From the NCBI RefSeq assembly GCF_016865525.2, contig NZ_CP075169.1:3286337-3350336 (forward strand): DNA of 64,000 nucleotides, given 5' to 3'. The notes under the pieces are model-generated. The model ran no database searches and was not told the origin of the DNA. It worked only from the letters and a program-made list of their open reading frames with translations. Of this stretch, positions 44,224 through 52,438 are shown piece after piece. This DNA comes from Sodalis ligni. GTDB lineage: Bacteria; Pseudomonadota; Gammaproteobacteria; Enterobacterales; Enterobacteriaceae. How positions within the stretch are numbered: the first letter of the stretch is position 1; every line of letters starts with the position of its first letter. A program made the translations under genes and the position numbers.

Positions 44224-45350
44224 CGTACCAAACCATTGATAAATTTCTCTCCGATGTATGGCTACGTCCTCAGGTGAGTTTACACTTTCTCTAACTCGCC
44301 AGCCAAACCTCAAAACGCCGCTTATAGACTTATCATACGCTATTCTTAACGCTAACTCATGAAGCTGGTTAACGGCCGTACTATTATTTGATATTCCATG
44401 TTCCCGGGCTACGGCCTCGTGGGACTCCCCGTTCCTTACGCGCTCGCTTGCCGGTCCATGCAGCGCAATCATCTCAAGTTCAGGAAAGACCTGACTCTTA
44501 ATTGATATTCCATGTTCCCGGGCCACGACCTCGCATGATTCGCCGTTGCTTACGCGCTCCCCTGCCGGTCCCTTCACTGCTATCATCTCAAGTTCATGAT
44601 AAACTGTACTATCATTTGATATCCCATGTTCCCCGGCTACGGCCTCGCAGGACTCACCCTTTAATACGCGCAAGCCTGCCGGTCCAGTCAGTTCTATCAT
44701 CCGGAGCATGCGATAGGCATTTCCATTTCTAGACATGCCATGTTCCCGGCATATGACCTCGCAGGGTTCACCATTGCTTACTCGCTCGCTCGCCAGTCCG
44801 TTCAGGGCTATCTGCTCAAGTTCTCCATAAGTCTTGGAATTAAAAGATATTCCGTGTGTCCAGGCAACGACCTTGCAGGAGTCCCTTTTCTTACGCGCTC
44901 GCCTGCCGGTCCTTCCACCGCTATCTTCTCAAGTTTTTATAAGTCTTGGAATTAAAATATATTCCGTGTGTCCTGGCAACGACCTCGCAGGATTCACCGT
45001 TCTTTATCCGAGCTGATGCGATATCAAATACAAACTCATGTTTATTACTGTTTATTACATGCTTAGCTATTTCTTTATTTAGGGTGTTATAATTATTCTC
45101 AGGTAATGAAAACGGTTTCAAGTCATTTTTGAGTTCGTTTACAGCTGTAAACCATAAGGTCTCATTAGATAAAAGCTTGGGGTCAAATTTTTACAATTAT
45201 ATCAGAAAGCAGAGGAATCTTGTGATTTTCCCGCAGTTGACCAGGTCTGTTTGATATATTTTTCATCAAAGATGCCAACTCTGAAATTATCTCTTGGCGA
45301 CTGGCCGCTGGTGTTACTGAATTCGGTCGGGCTGAGTAAGTTATAAACAT
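44200..45350 (-). pseudogene. Protein with six 38-residue HTH-like repeats, truncated
   Basis: Read from 45350 (a second ATG is at 45371): an N-terminal region of about 100 residues begins MFITYSARPNSVTPAASRQE, with one frameshift in a T run near 45186. Then six tandem 38-residue repeats span about 45020 to 44330. Consensus: G-E-S-C-E-x-V-A-R-E-H-G-I-S, then S-x-x-Y-x-E-L-E-M-I-A, then G-P-A-x-E-R-V-x-N. The VAREHGIS part looks like a helix-turn-helix core, so the array may form a helical solenoid. Shifts interrupt repeats 1-2. The C-terminus runs into the IS256 right end and stops there. I do not recognise the family. The Ser/Thr/Pro-rich start is compatible with a secreted effector, which is only a guess. 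Confidence 0.6.
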
Positions 45351-45363
45351 TATGTGTATACCC

Positions 45364-45582
45364 TTAAGCATAGGAAAAAGGCGATATTAGCCTAGAAGAC
45401 ATTTTATTTATATAAAAAAAGCTCAGCAACAGCCGCCCATTCCCTGGTTCGCCGTTCGAGCCGGATCTGCCATGACCGAAGCCCCTACCTTGCACTGCGC
45501 ATACAGGAAAATACGCCGCGCGTTTTGCACACATGGCGGAGCAGCCTGCGGGATGACTCCCGCCTTTTTTATGTACCGGCAT
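45364..45582 (-). CDS. Short ORF resembling phage Ash-family proteins (doubtful)
   Basis: A 72-codon frame containing SHPAGCSAMCAKRAAYFPVC and AVQGRGFGHGRSGSNGEPGNG, reminiscent of the Ash family found beside P4-like integration sites. A strong hairpin overlaps its start. The likeness is from memory of the motif and the ORF may be a relic or chance. Confidence 0.25.
   Translation of the reverse strand: MPVHKKGGSHPAGCSAMCAKRAAYFPVCAVQGRGFGHGRSGSNGEPGNGRLLLSFFYINKMSSRLISPFSYA
45548..45570 (+). terminator. Rho-independent terminator
   Basis: The stem GCGGGA (45548-45553) with TCCCGC (45558-45563) is followed by CTTTTTT. No plus-strand gene precedes it closely, so it is probably left over from lost genes. 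Confidence 0.55.
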
Positions 45583-45694
45583 TGTCGCGATTGTACGAGC
45601 AACCCGGTGGGTATGCGATCAGCGAGGAATAACGATTCTGTCACGTGACGGGCACGGAATTCAAACAGATTCTCAATCCCTTTGCCTAAATAAC

Positions 45695-45820
45695 TATACC
45701 CAAAATAATTCGAGTTGCAGCAAGGCGGCAAGCCCGTGAACTCCAGGAGCTTACTCAGGTAAGTGACTGGGGTGTGGGGGCGCAGCCAACACAGCTGCAG
45801 CTTGAAGTAGGACGGGTATA
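45695..45820. repeat. 126-bp palindromic intergenic repeat
   Basis: Begins TATACCC and ends GGGTATA, with AATTCGAGTTGCAGCAAGG on one arm and CAGCTGCAGCTTGAAGTA on the other; the centre holds CCAGGAGCTTACT and AAGTGACTGGGGT. It looks like the short imperfect palindromes scattered between genes in Serratia, Sodalis and their relatives. A partial second copy lies at about 56403-56442. Confidence 0.7.
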
Positions 45821-45945
45821 GAAGCTATACCTCCACCAGCAGGGGGTGACAACAACCTTGACACTGACCGTCACCGCTGCGGCGCTACTACGCTTGAAAC
45901 CCTTGATTTCAAGCGCGCTATAGCCTTGCAGCAAACGTAGTAAAT

Positions 45946-46230
45946 CGCTTAACCTATCGGCAATAGCCGCAACGGTAAACGCTCGCATTCCGATTGCCGC
46001 AACTCTCTAAAATTTGTCATATTGAAAGATAAGACAACCTCAACAAAGCAGTGGATGAAATAGTTGATCACGTTCAACTAAATGAGTTGCAATGCGGATA
46101 TTTACTATGTTTGCAGAAAGTCTAAAATTGCGATCATAATTCTCAATTGAAGAATAAACTTTATCTATTATGTCATTAGGCTTCATTTTCAAATTAAGGC
46201 TCGACAGGAGCCGCTAAAAGGTGATCAAAA
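45946..46230. repeat. Upstream flank of copy D, duplicate of 39381-39663
   Basis: The same order of conserved strings as ahead of copy B, at roughly 80% likeness by eye. No gene is seen in it. Confidence 0.65.
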
Positions 46231-47509
46231 ATGTTTCCAAATACTTATATTTTTATGAAATCTCCCTCAAGAGGTTTTGAACTTAAGTGGAATAATTTCG
46301 GTGATTCCACTTTTCTAAAGGCCCAATTATCGTTGAAAAATTGTACTTATGTAACAAACACACCGGACACTCTATATGTCAACAAAACCTGTCCGAGCTC
46401 TTAAAAGGTTGTGAACGCTCGCTTCTCTAAGTCACTAACCGCGGTTGATAAAAGCGTTGAATTAGAAAAGTGCCGTGCTTTTTATGAAAAATAGAATAAA
46501 ATCCGGTTCCATTTTTCGGATGGGAATTTTGTTTAATACTTTTACCTCCCAGGGCAAGGTTTCAGAATATTACGGCCAAAAGAATAATTTATTGAAAATT
46601 TTCAACGCAGAAATACTTAAGTCTGGTGTTGCAGACAAGCTCGGCCTAGCGCTAAATGAGAATACCGGCACTAGACATGCATTAACAGGAAAAGTCTCGA
46701 CGTCTGATGAAAAGATGGCACTGCTTGACTCTATATTATATAAAACGCGCCAAATTTTCAAAGGAAGCCCTGCAAAACGAGTAACAAATGTACCGCTAAC
46801 AGAAGCCTATATAATCTTTTGCAAGCGAGTGCTCACATCAATGCGATACGTGAATATACTAGGGAATCTTATGAAAAGGACTTGCTTATTCCGTTGAACA
46901 TGGAGTTGCCAATTGTGGTGAATTGGCATTCATCGCTTATGCTCTGTGTCATAAGCACGGGTTTAATCCTGAATTAGCTTATTTCGAGTCAGATGGAGAA
47001 TTCAGCCATGGGGCATGCCGAATAAAGGTAAATAATAATTTTTATATGCTTGACCCGTGGGCGAATATTTTATGTGAAGAAAAAATATTTATCTACGTTA
47101 AGAGATAAAATGGAGGAATGGAGCAAAGCAGGAAAGTATGTTTTGTGCGGCGACTCACTTTCTATAATAGGTTATGTAACAGGGCAACTACCCGACGGTG
47201 TGAAGGTATTGCCTACCGAGGCCTTAAAATTAAAGTTAGTGAGTTCCAACCCATTAGCGGGAAAGAATAATATAGTAAGTTCGGAATTTTTGATTTAATT
47301 GAAAATAAGTTGGCGAAGAAAAACTCGTTAATAAAGGAGCAATAAATTTATTACCTTCAGTTTTACTTGAAGCGAGGCTAAGGCTGTCAAATATATATAT
47401 CAGCGACCGCAATTTGATATTGATAACATATTCATATGCAAAAACAGTCCCTTTAGCTTTTAAGGCTACGCATATCGGCCATGGCACTTGGGATGAAATC
47501 TTAGCCTAA
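46231..47509 (+). pseudogene. Cys-His-Asp effector-like pseudogene, copy D
   Basis: The most readable copy. It opens MFPNTYIFMKSPSRGFELKW at 46231 and runs 56 codons to a stop. A second open piece (46475-46897) covers FTSQGKVSEYYGQKNNLLKI, ILKSGVADKLGLAL and TSDEKMALLDSILYKTRQIF. A third (46923-47108) holds LAFIAYALCHKHGFNPEL, SDGEFSHGACRIKVNNNF and MLDPWANILCEEK; the Cys codon (EHGVANCGE-like, near 46911-46922) lies just upstream in the same frame. The C-terminal piece LRDKMEEWSKAGKYVLCG to LPTEALKLKLVSSNPLAGK follows, ending at TAA 47507. Putative catalytic Cys, His and Asp are all visible. Confidence 0.62.
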
Positions 47510-47559
47510 AGTGGCGCGCCAAATAAGGAAATGTAGAGCTGCATGCAGAGCATGGGAAT

Positions 47560-47775
47560 TGGATAATTCGTTATCATTGGGAGTGATTTTTAATCGACGA
47601 TTTTGAAAATGGCTTGTTGCCAGATAATGTAAAGGCATTGCCTGAAGATGCGTTATAATTAAGGCTGGTAATTTCCCAGCCTTTGAAAGAAGAGCATCAT
47701 ATTCTTAGCTCGAATTATTTTGCTTTACTTGCAAATAAGCTACTAATGAAAATTTTTATGTTTAAAACCATGTAA
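47560..47775 (+). pseudogene. 3' fragment (E) of the Cys-His-Asp family
   Basis: Matches the last 70 codons of copy C: LPDNVKALPEDAL, LVISQPLKEEHHILSSN and ANKLLMKIFM. It begins just after the downstream flank of copy D (47510-47565), which itself resembles the flank of copy B at 40928-40985, suggesting unequal recombination among the copies. Confidence 0.6.
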
Positions 47776-47869
47776 ACAATCCAGGGCAGCTTAATTACCT
47801 TAGTTGACCCCAGAGAACCCCATCTCCTCTCATCAAAGAGTGAGGCATTTCACATTAACCGCATCATAA

Positions 47870-48004
47870 TTATTTCCTATCGATCTTTACATTAGCGTTT
47901 TTTGGGTTAACAGAAGGATCAATGTCCTTTTTTAACTGGCTGTTTCTTTTCCATAAAACCTTGAATGTCCTGCCGCCATAACGCTTGAACCGTATGATTT
48001 TCAT
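47870..48004 (-). CDS. Hypothetical 44-residue basic protein
   Basis: A short open frame starting MKIIRFKRYGGRTFKVLWKR and ending NVKIDRK, with a GAGAG site about seven bases upstream and strongly basic composition. It is divergent from the gntR-led operon. No family recognised; it may be chance, but start and composition look gene-like. Confidence 0.35.
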   Translation of the reverse strand: MKIIRFKRYGGRTFKVLWKRNSQLKKDIDPSVNPKNANVKIDRK

Positions 48005-48036
48005 GGTTATTTCTCTCAATTGCCTTTATTGACAAC

Positions 48037-48066
48037 AATGTCATGACATTCAATTATCATGACATT
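48037..48066. promoter_or_regulatory. Probable GntR-type operator
   Basis: The palindrome ATGTCATGACAT (48038-48049) is followed nine bases later by a second TCATGACATT (48057-48066), ending 21 bases ahead of the gntR-like start. Two phased copies of the string suggest autoregulation of the operon. Confidence 0.5.
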
Positions 48067-48087
48067 AAGGTTAACAAGGCGTTAATT

Positions 48088-48840
48088 ATGGATTGGTATC
48101 AGCACGGGTTGCTCTCCGGCCCGCAGCCTCTTTGGTGGCAGATAGCCGAGCGATTGCGGCGGGAAATCGAGTTCGGCGGATTTTAGCCCGGCGATACCCT
48201 GCCCTCGGAAGCGGCGCTGAACAAAACCTTCGGCGTCAGCCGCACCACCGCCCGCACCGCGCTGGACAAGCTGGAGCAGGAGGGATTGATTACGCGCCGC
48301 GCGGGCAAAGGCTCAATGGTGCTCCCCCCCCATGTGGTACAGCCGTTGAATCAAATGTCCAGTTTTGCCGAGGATATGCGGCGGCGGGGATTTACCGCCG
48401 GTTATACCACCCTTGCCGCCCGAATGGCCGCTATGCCGCCGGAAGCGGCTGCCGCCCTGGGCATGGCGGAAAACGTCAAAACCTTTATGGTGTCGCGCCT
48501 GTTAAGCGCCGACGGGCTGGCCATGGCGGTATCCCACTCCTGGTTTTCGCCGTCGCTTTTCAGCCGGAATCCCCTTCCCACTGTCGCCGAACTCAATTCC
48601 GGCTCGCTCTACGCCTGGCTGGAGCTGCACTGCGGCTGCCGCATTCTCGGCGCGCGGGAAACCATCAGCGCCGGCATCGCCGACGGAGAACTGTCGCGGC
48701 TACTTACCATCGCCCGCGGTACGGCGGTGCTGATTGCCCGTCGGTTGAGTCATGACAACCTGGGGCAGCCGGTGGAATTTGCCACGGTGAGCTACCGCGC
48801 CGATCGCTACAGCTTCACCATCGATCTGGTGCGGTCGTGA
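48088..48840 (+). pseudogene. GntR/HutC-family regulator with an internal amber codon
   Basis: A 250-codon frame. The winged helix starts MDWYQHGLLSGPQPLWWQIA and continues ERLRREIEFGGF, then TAG at 48184-48186, then PGDTLPSEAALNKTFGVSRT. The C-terminal UTRA effector domain is complete to FTIDLVRS (48840). CAG-to-TAG at that place, where GntR proteins have Q or K before PGD, is a likely single change. A shorter protein could start after it but would lack the first DNA-binding helix. It heads the 48-54.6 kb operon and overlaps the kinase gene by 4 bases. If functional by suppression or in error, it would repress the operon. Confidence 0.8.
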
Positions 48841-49760
48841 CCGCGGCCGGTAAAGCGTTATTTGTCGGGGATATCAGCCTGGATACTACCCTGCTGATGG
48901 ACAAAATGCCCCAGCCCGACGAAAAGCTGCTGGTGAGCATCACTAATGAAATGCCCGGTGGCGTGGTGACCAACGCGGCGCTGGCCTGCCGGCTGGCCGG
49001 CGCCCCGGTCGGCCTTGCGGTGGAAACCGGCGATGATTTATTTGCCGAGGGCTTGTTGACGCCGCTGCGGGCGGCGGGAATCGAGGTTACCGGCGGACGC
49101 AGACCCGGCCGTACCTGCCGCGCCATCGTTTTGCTGGACGCTCTGGGAGAAAAACGGCTGCTGCTGGAACCGGGCGTATCCATGTACCCCGGCGCCGATC
49201 TGTTGAGCGGTCTCGATTGGCGAGGGGTGGGCTGGTTGCATACCGCCGTTTACGGCGCCGCCGCCGAAGGCGTCATCGAACATTGCAGGCACGCGGGCAT
49301 CCCTTGGTCTATTGATTTGGAACCGGCCACGTTTATGGCCGGCCTGGCGCCCCTGCGCGCCGTGCTGAACGGCGCCGAAACGGTGTTTTGCAACCAGCGG
49401 GCCCTGGCGCAAATCGGCACCGGGCCGGTAGCGCAATTACTGGCGCTGGGGGCCAAATCGGTAATTTGTCCCCTTGGGCCGCAGGGCGCGCGTTATGTCT
49501 GTGCCGGCGCCAGCCATGACGCCCGTTTTATCGGTACGCCCGCCGTGGTGGATACCACCGGCGCCGGCGACTGCCTGGCGGGCTGGTTTATCGCCCGGCG
49601 CCTGGAGGGTTTATCTGTTCCCTTGGCGCTGCGTGAGGCGGTTTACGCCGCCACCTACAGCTGCGGCGGGATGGGGGCGCCGTCTTCCTACCCCCCCCGC
49701 GAACAATTGATCCGATTCGAGAACGCCCCGGCCGGCTATACCGCCGGGACAAATGAATAA
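48837..49760 (+). CDS. PfkB-family carbohydrate or nucleoside kinase
   Basis: A 307-residue ribokinase-type kinase. Signature one is NEMPGGVVTNAALACRLAG; signature two, with the catalytic aspartate, is VVDTTGAGDCLAGWF. It starts at GTG 48837 overlapping the GntR stop and ends overlapping the BtpA/SgcQ gene by one base, so it belongs to one polycistronic unit. It phosphorylates the sugar or nucleoside taken up by the ABC transporter encoded downstream; the substrate is unknown. Confidence 0.88.
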   Translation: MTAAGKALFVGDISLDTTLLMDKMPQPDEKLLVSITNEMPGGVVTNAALACRLAGAPVGLAVETGDDLFAEGLLTPLRAAGIEVTGGRRPGRTCRAIVLLDALGEKRLLLEPGVSMYPGADLLSGLDWRGVGWLHTAVYGAAAEGVIEHCRHAGIPWSIDLEPATFMAGLAPLRAVLNGAETVFCNQRALAQIGTGPVAQLLALGAKSVICPLGPQGARYVCAGASHDARFIGTPAVVDTTGAGDCLAGWFIARRLEGLSVPLALREAVYAATYSCGGMGAPSSYPPREQLIRFENAPAGYTAGTNE

Positions 49761-50629
49761 TGACCAAGAGAGAGATTATGGCCGCACCCATCGTACTGCC
49801 CGAGAAACCCGATATGCTGGCAGCGCTTTTCCCGGTGAAAAAACCGGTGATAGGCGTTATCCATCTTAATGCGCTGCCCGGCGCGCCCCGTTACCAAGGG
49901 GAAACCATGAAGTCCATCGCCGCCGCCGCGGTGAGGGATGCCCTGACCCTGTCAAAGGGGGGCATCGACGGCATTATCGTGGAAAACGCCAGCGATCTGC
50001 CCTTCTCGCGGCCGGAACATATCGGCCCGGAGACCGTGGCGGCGTTAACCGCCGTCTGCATGGAGGTCCGTGGCGCGGTGGACACTCCCATCGGCATCAC
50101 CTGCGTGGCCAACGGCGCCATTCCGGCGCTGGCTATCGCCAAAGCGGTGGGCGCGCGCTGGGTACGGGTTAATCAATGGGTCAATGCCTATGTCGCCAAT
50201 GAGGGTTTCATCAACGGCCCGGCGCCGGAAGCCATGCGCTATCGCGCCATGATTGACGCCCGCGACGTGGCCATCTTCGCCGATGTCCACGTCAAGTTCG
50301 GCGCCCACGCCATCACGGCGGACCGCAGCATTCCCGAACAGGCCACCGATGCGGAATGGTTCGACGCTGATGTGCTTATCGCCACCGGCACCCGCACCGG
50401 CTCCCCCACCGAATCCCGCGAAGTCAACGAAGTACGCGGCGGCACCAACCTGCCGGTCATTGTGGGATCAGGGCTGTCGCCGAGCCAGGTGCCGACCCTG
50501 TTCGCCGCCGCCGACGGCGCCATTATCGGCCAGTGGCTGAAACAGGATGGCCGCTGGTGGCTGCCGGTGGATGCCAAACGGGTGGAGGAATTGATGAAGG
50601 CGGTTATGACTGTCCGGGAGGCGCTATGA
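49760..50629 (+). CDS. BtpA/SgcQ family TIM-barrel protein
   Basis: A 289-residue protein of the BtpA family, named from a cyanobacterial photosystem I factor but in enterobacteria (SgcQ) found in sugar operons. It shows VIGVIHLNALPGAPRYQG, GGIDGIIVENASDLPF, VRVNQWVNAYVANEG, FADVHVKFGAHAI and VIVGSGLSPSQV, the alternating strands and phosphate-type loops of a TIM barrel. An internal ATG at 49778 is a possible alternative start. In this operon it most likely acts on the phosphorylated product of the PfkB kinase; the reaction is not known. Confidence 0.85.
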   Translation: MTKREIMAAPIVLPEKPDMLAALFPVKKPVIGVIHLNALPGAPRYQGETMKSIAAAAVRDALTLSKGGIDGIIVENASDLPFSRPEHIGPETVAALTAVCMEVRGAVDTPIGITCVANGAIPALAIAKAVGARWVRVNQWVNAYVANEGFINGPAPEAMRYRAMIDARDVAIFADVHVKFGAHAITADRSIPEQATDAEWFDADVLIATGTRTGSPTESREVNEVRGGTNLPVIVGSGLSPSQVPTLFAAADGAIIGQWLKQDGRWWLPVDAKRVEELMKAVMTVREAL

Positions 50630-51360
50630 CCCTGCTTACCGGCGAAACCGAAGTATTCAGTTCAGAGCCGTCCTCCTCTTCCGGCTGTGTGGTGGCATTT
50701 TTGGCCAAACGGCAGACGGACGGCGGACCGGCTATTTACCGCGACGAGGACTATCGGCGGCTGATGGCGCTGCTCGAACAATTGCGCGACGAGGGATGGA
50801 TGATGTCATTCCGGGCCATGTTCGACCCGCAGGGCGAGGCGAGGCCCATGGCCCTTGACAGCGGCTTCGCCCATCCCTGGGATCTGGCCGGCGCCTTTGA
50901 AGCACCGGGATTGAGCGCGGCGCTGGCGGGCACTGTGCGCCTGGAACAGGCGGGCTGGGGCCGGCTGTTCACCACCGAATGGCTGATAGGCCCGCGTGAG
51001 TTCGCCACCGTCCGGGGTTCAGGGCCGGCCTTGGAGCGCAACTGGGGATTTATGGCCCTCTGGGAATGGAACGATGCCTGGTGCGAGGCGACGGCACAAC
51101 AGCGGCGCGACTATGACGCGGAATGCGATGTCGCCTTTAAAGGGGATTTGGCGCTCAACATCAATATCGCCGGTCGCCACCGGCTGGACTGGGCCCATAG
51201 CTGGCACCACCTGGGCATTTGGGAAACGGACCGGCCCGAAACCGTCGATAAAGCCATCAGCGGCCATGAAGACGCCGCCGATTTTATGTTTACCACCTCT
51301 CGGCACGTAGTGGGCAAAGTCCGCCCGCTGGCCGAACTGCTGCTGCCTGAACGCGCATAA
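50626..51360 (+). CDS. Conserved protein of unknown function, 244 residues
   Basis: Starts at ATG 50626, overlapping the previous stop by 4 bases (ATGA). No signal peptide or membrane segment; rich in Trp and acidic residues. Striking segments are FTTEWLIGPREFATVRGSGP, WGFMALWEWNDAWCEAT and HRLDWAHSWHHLGIWETD, suggesting an aromatic-lined pocket. I do not recognise a family. Together with the next small gene it is specific to this operon and may be an isomerase, epimerase or lyase for the imported compound; this is speculation. Confidence 0.75.
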   Translation: MTLLTGETEVFSSEPSSSSGCVVAFLAKRQTDGGPAIYRDEDYRRLMALLEQLRDEGWMMSFRAMFDPQGEARPMALDSGFAHPWDLAGAFEAPGLSAALAGTVRLEQAGWGRLFTTEWLIGPREFATVRGSGPALERNWGFMALWEWNDAWCEATAQQRRDYDAECDVAFKGDLALNINIAGRHRLDWAHSWHHLGIWETDRPETVDKAISGHEDAADFMFTTSRHVVGKVRPLAELLLPERA

Positions 51361-51369
51361 GGAAAACAC

Positions 51370-51693
51370 ATGTCAAACAGTCTCTGGATTCATTATGCCC
51401 GCCCGCGGCCCCATTGGTACCGCCTGTCCGAAACGGAGCGGCGGGAAAAACAGGCCGGCTGGGACCAACTGGCGAAACAGGCAACCCAGACCGGCGCGGC
51501 GCGCATCGGGGTATATCATATTCGCGGCCAACATGATTTCCAAACCGTGGAGCTTTGGCATTTTCCCGACGCGGAAGCCGCCTTTGCCCATTGGGCCAAT
51601 TTGACCGCCGCGGCCTACAACGAATGGTTCGCGTTTTCCAATAATATTGGCTTGCCGCTGGAGAATTCCGCTTATGAGCACGCCGGTTCTTGA
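51370..51693 (+). CDS. Small conserved protein, 107 residues, unknown function
   Basis: Begins nine bases after the preceding stop behind AAGGAAAA. Segments include WIHYARPRPHWYRL, RIGVYHIRGQHDFQTVELWH and FAHWANLTAAAYNEWFAFSN. Size and pattern suggest a dimeric alpha+beta barrel of the EthD/chlorite-dismutase-like kind, but no motif proves it. Its end overlaps the start of the ATPase gene by 20 bases, so it is part of the operon. Confidence 0.72.
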   Translation: MSNSLWIHYARPRPHWYRLSETERREKQAGWDQLAKQATQTGAARIGVYHIRGQHDFQTVELWHFPDAEAAFAHWANLTAAAYNEWFAFSNNIGLPLENSAYEHAGS

Positions 51694-52438
51694 AGCCCGC
51701 GGCATCAGCCGTCATTTCGGCCATGTCAAGGCGCTGGAAGGAGTGAATTTCCGCGTCTATCCGGGCGAGATCTGCGCCTTGATCGGCGATAACGGCGCCG
51801 GTAAATCGACGCTGGTGAAAATCCTTTCCGGCGCCGACCGACCCGACGGCGGCACGATCCTTATAGACGGTCAGCCGGTGAGCCTGGCCTCCCCCTCTGT
51901 GGCCCAGCAGCTGGGTATCTCCACCGTTTACCAGGACTTGGCGCTGGCGCCGGAGTTAACGCCGGTGGACAACCTGTTTTTAGGCCGCGAGGAGCTTTTG
52001 CCCGGTCTGCTGGGAAAACTCGGCTGTCTGGACCGGGCCTCGATGCGGCGCAAGGCGGTGGGCCAGTTCGCCCGGCTGGGCGTGTCGCTACGTTCGCTGA
52101 AAGTGCCCATATCCACCCTGTCCGGAGGCCAGCGGCAGTCGGTGGCCATCGCCCGCGCCGCCATGTGGGCGGACCGGGTCATCTTCCTGGATGAACCCAC
52201 CGCCGCCCTGGGGGTAGTACAGACCGAACGGGTGCTGGAATTGATAAAACAGGTACGCGCTTCAGGCATCGCGGTGGTGCTGATCAGCCACAATATGCCG
52301 CAGGTGCTGGAAATCGCCGACCGGGTGGAAGTGCTGCGCCTGGGACGCAGCGTCGGCCAGCTCTCCACCGCCGGCGCGCGGGTGGAAGATTTGGTCACCG
52401 CCATGACCAGCGGCACCGCCGCCGAGGAGTCTCGATGA
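51674..52438 (+). CDS. Sugar ABC transporter ATP-binding protein, single-domain
   Basis: A 254-residue ATPase of the carbohydrate-uptake type with one cassette: Walker A LIGDNGAGKSTLVKIL, signature LSGGQRQSVAIARA, Walker B VIFLDEPTAALGV and a switch histidine in VVLISHNMPQ. Unlike RbsA it has only one cassette, so it acts as a homodimer (FrcA-like). The ATG at 51674 lies inside the end of the previous gene. It overlaps the permease start by 4 bases. Confidence 0.92.
   Translation: MSTPVLEARGISRHFGHVKALEGVNFRVYPGEICALIGDNGAGKSTLVKILSGADRPDGGTILIDGQPVSLASPSVAQQLGISTVYQDLALAPELTPVDNLFLGREELLPGLLGKLGCLDRASMRRKAVGQFARLGVSLRSLKVPISTLSGGQRQSVAIARAAMWADRVIFLDEPTAALGVVQTERVLELIKQVRASGIAVVLISHNMPQVLEIADRVEVLRLGRSVGQLSTAGARVEDLVTAMTSGTAAEESR

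Noticed and set aside
44330..45020. TAL-effector-type DNA-binding repeats
   Set aside because: The unit is 38 residues but lacks the LTPxQVVAIAS and paired hypervariable residues of TAL repeats; only a loose analogy of modular repeats remains.
45423..45731. A 102-codon minus-strand open frame
   Set aside because: Composition and frame follow the 126-bp repeat and the terminator sequence; no conserved domain is visible.
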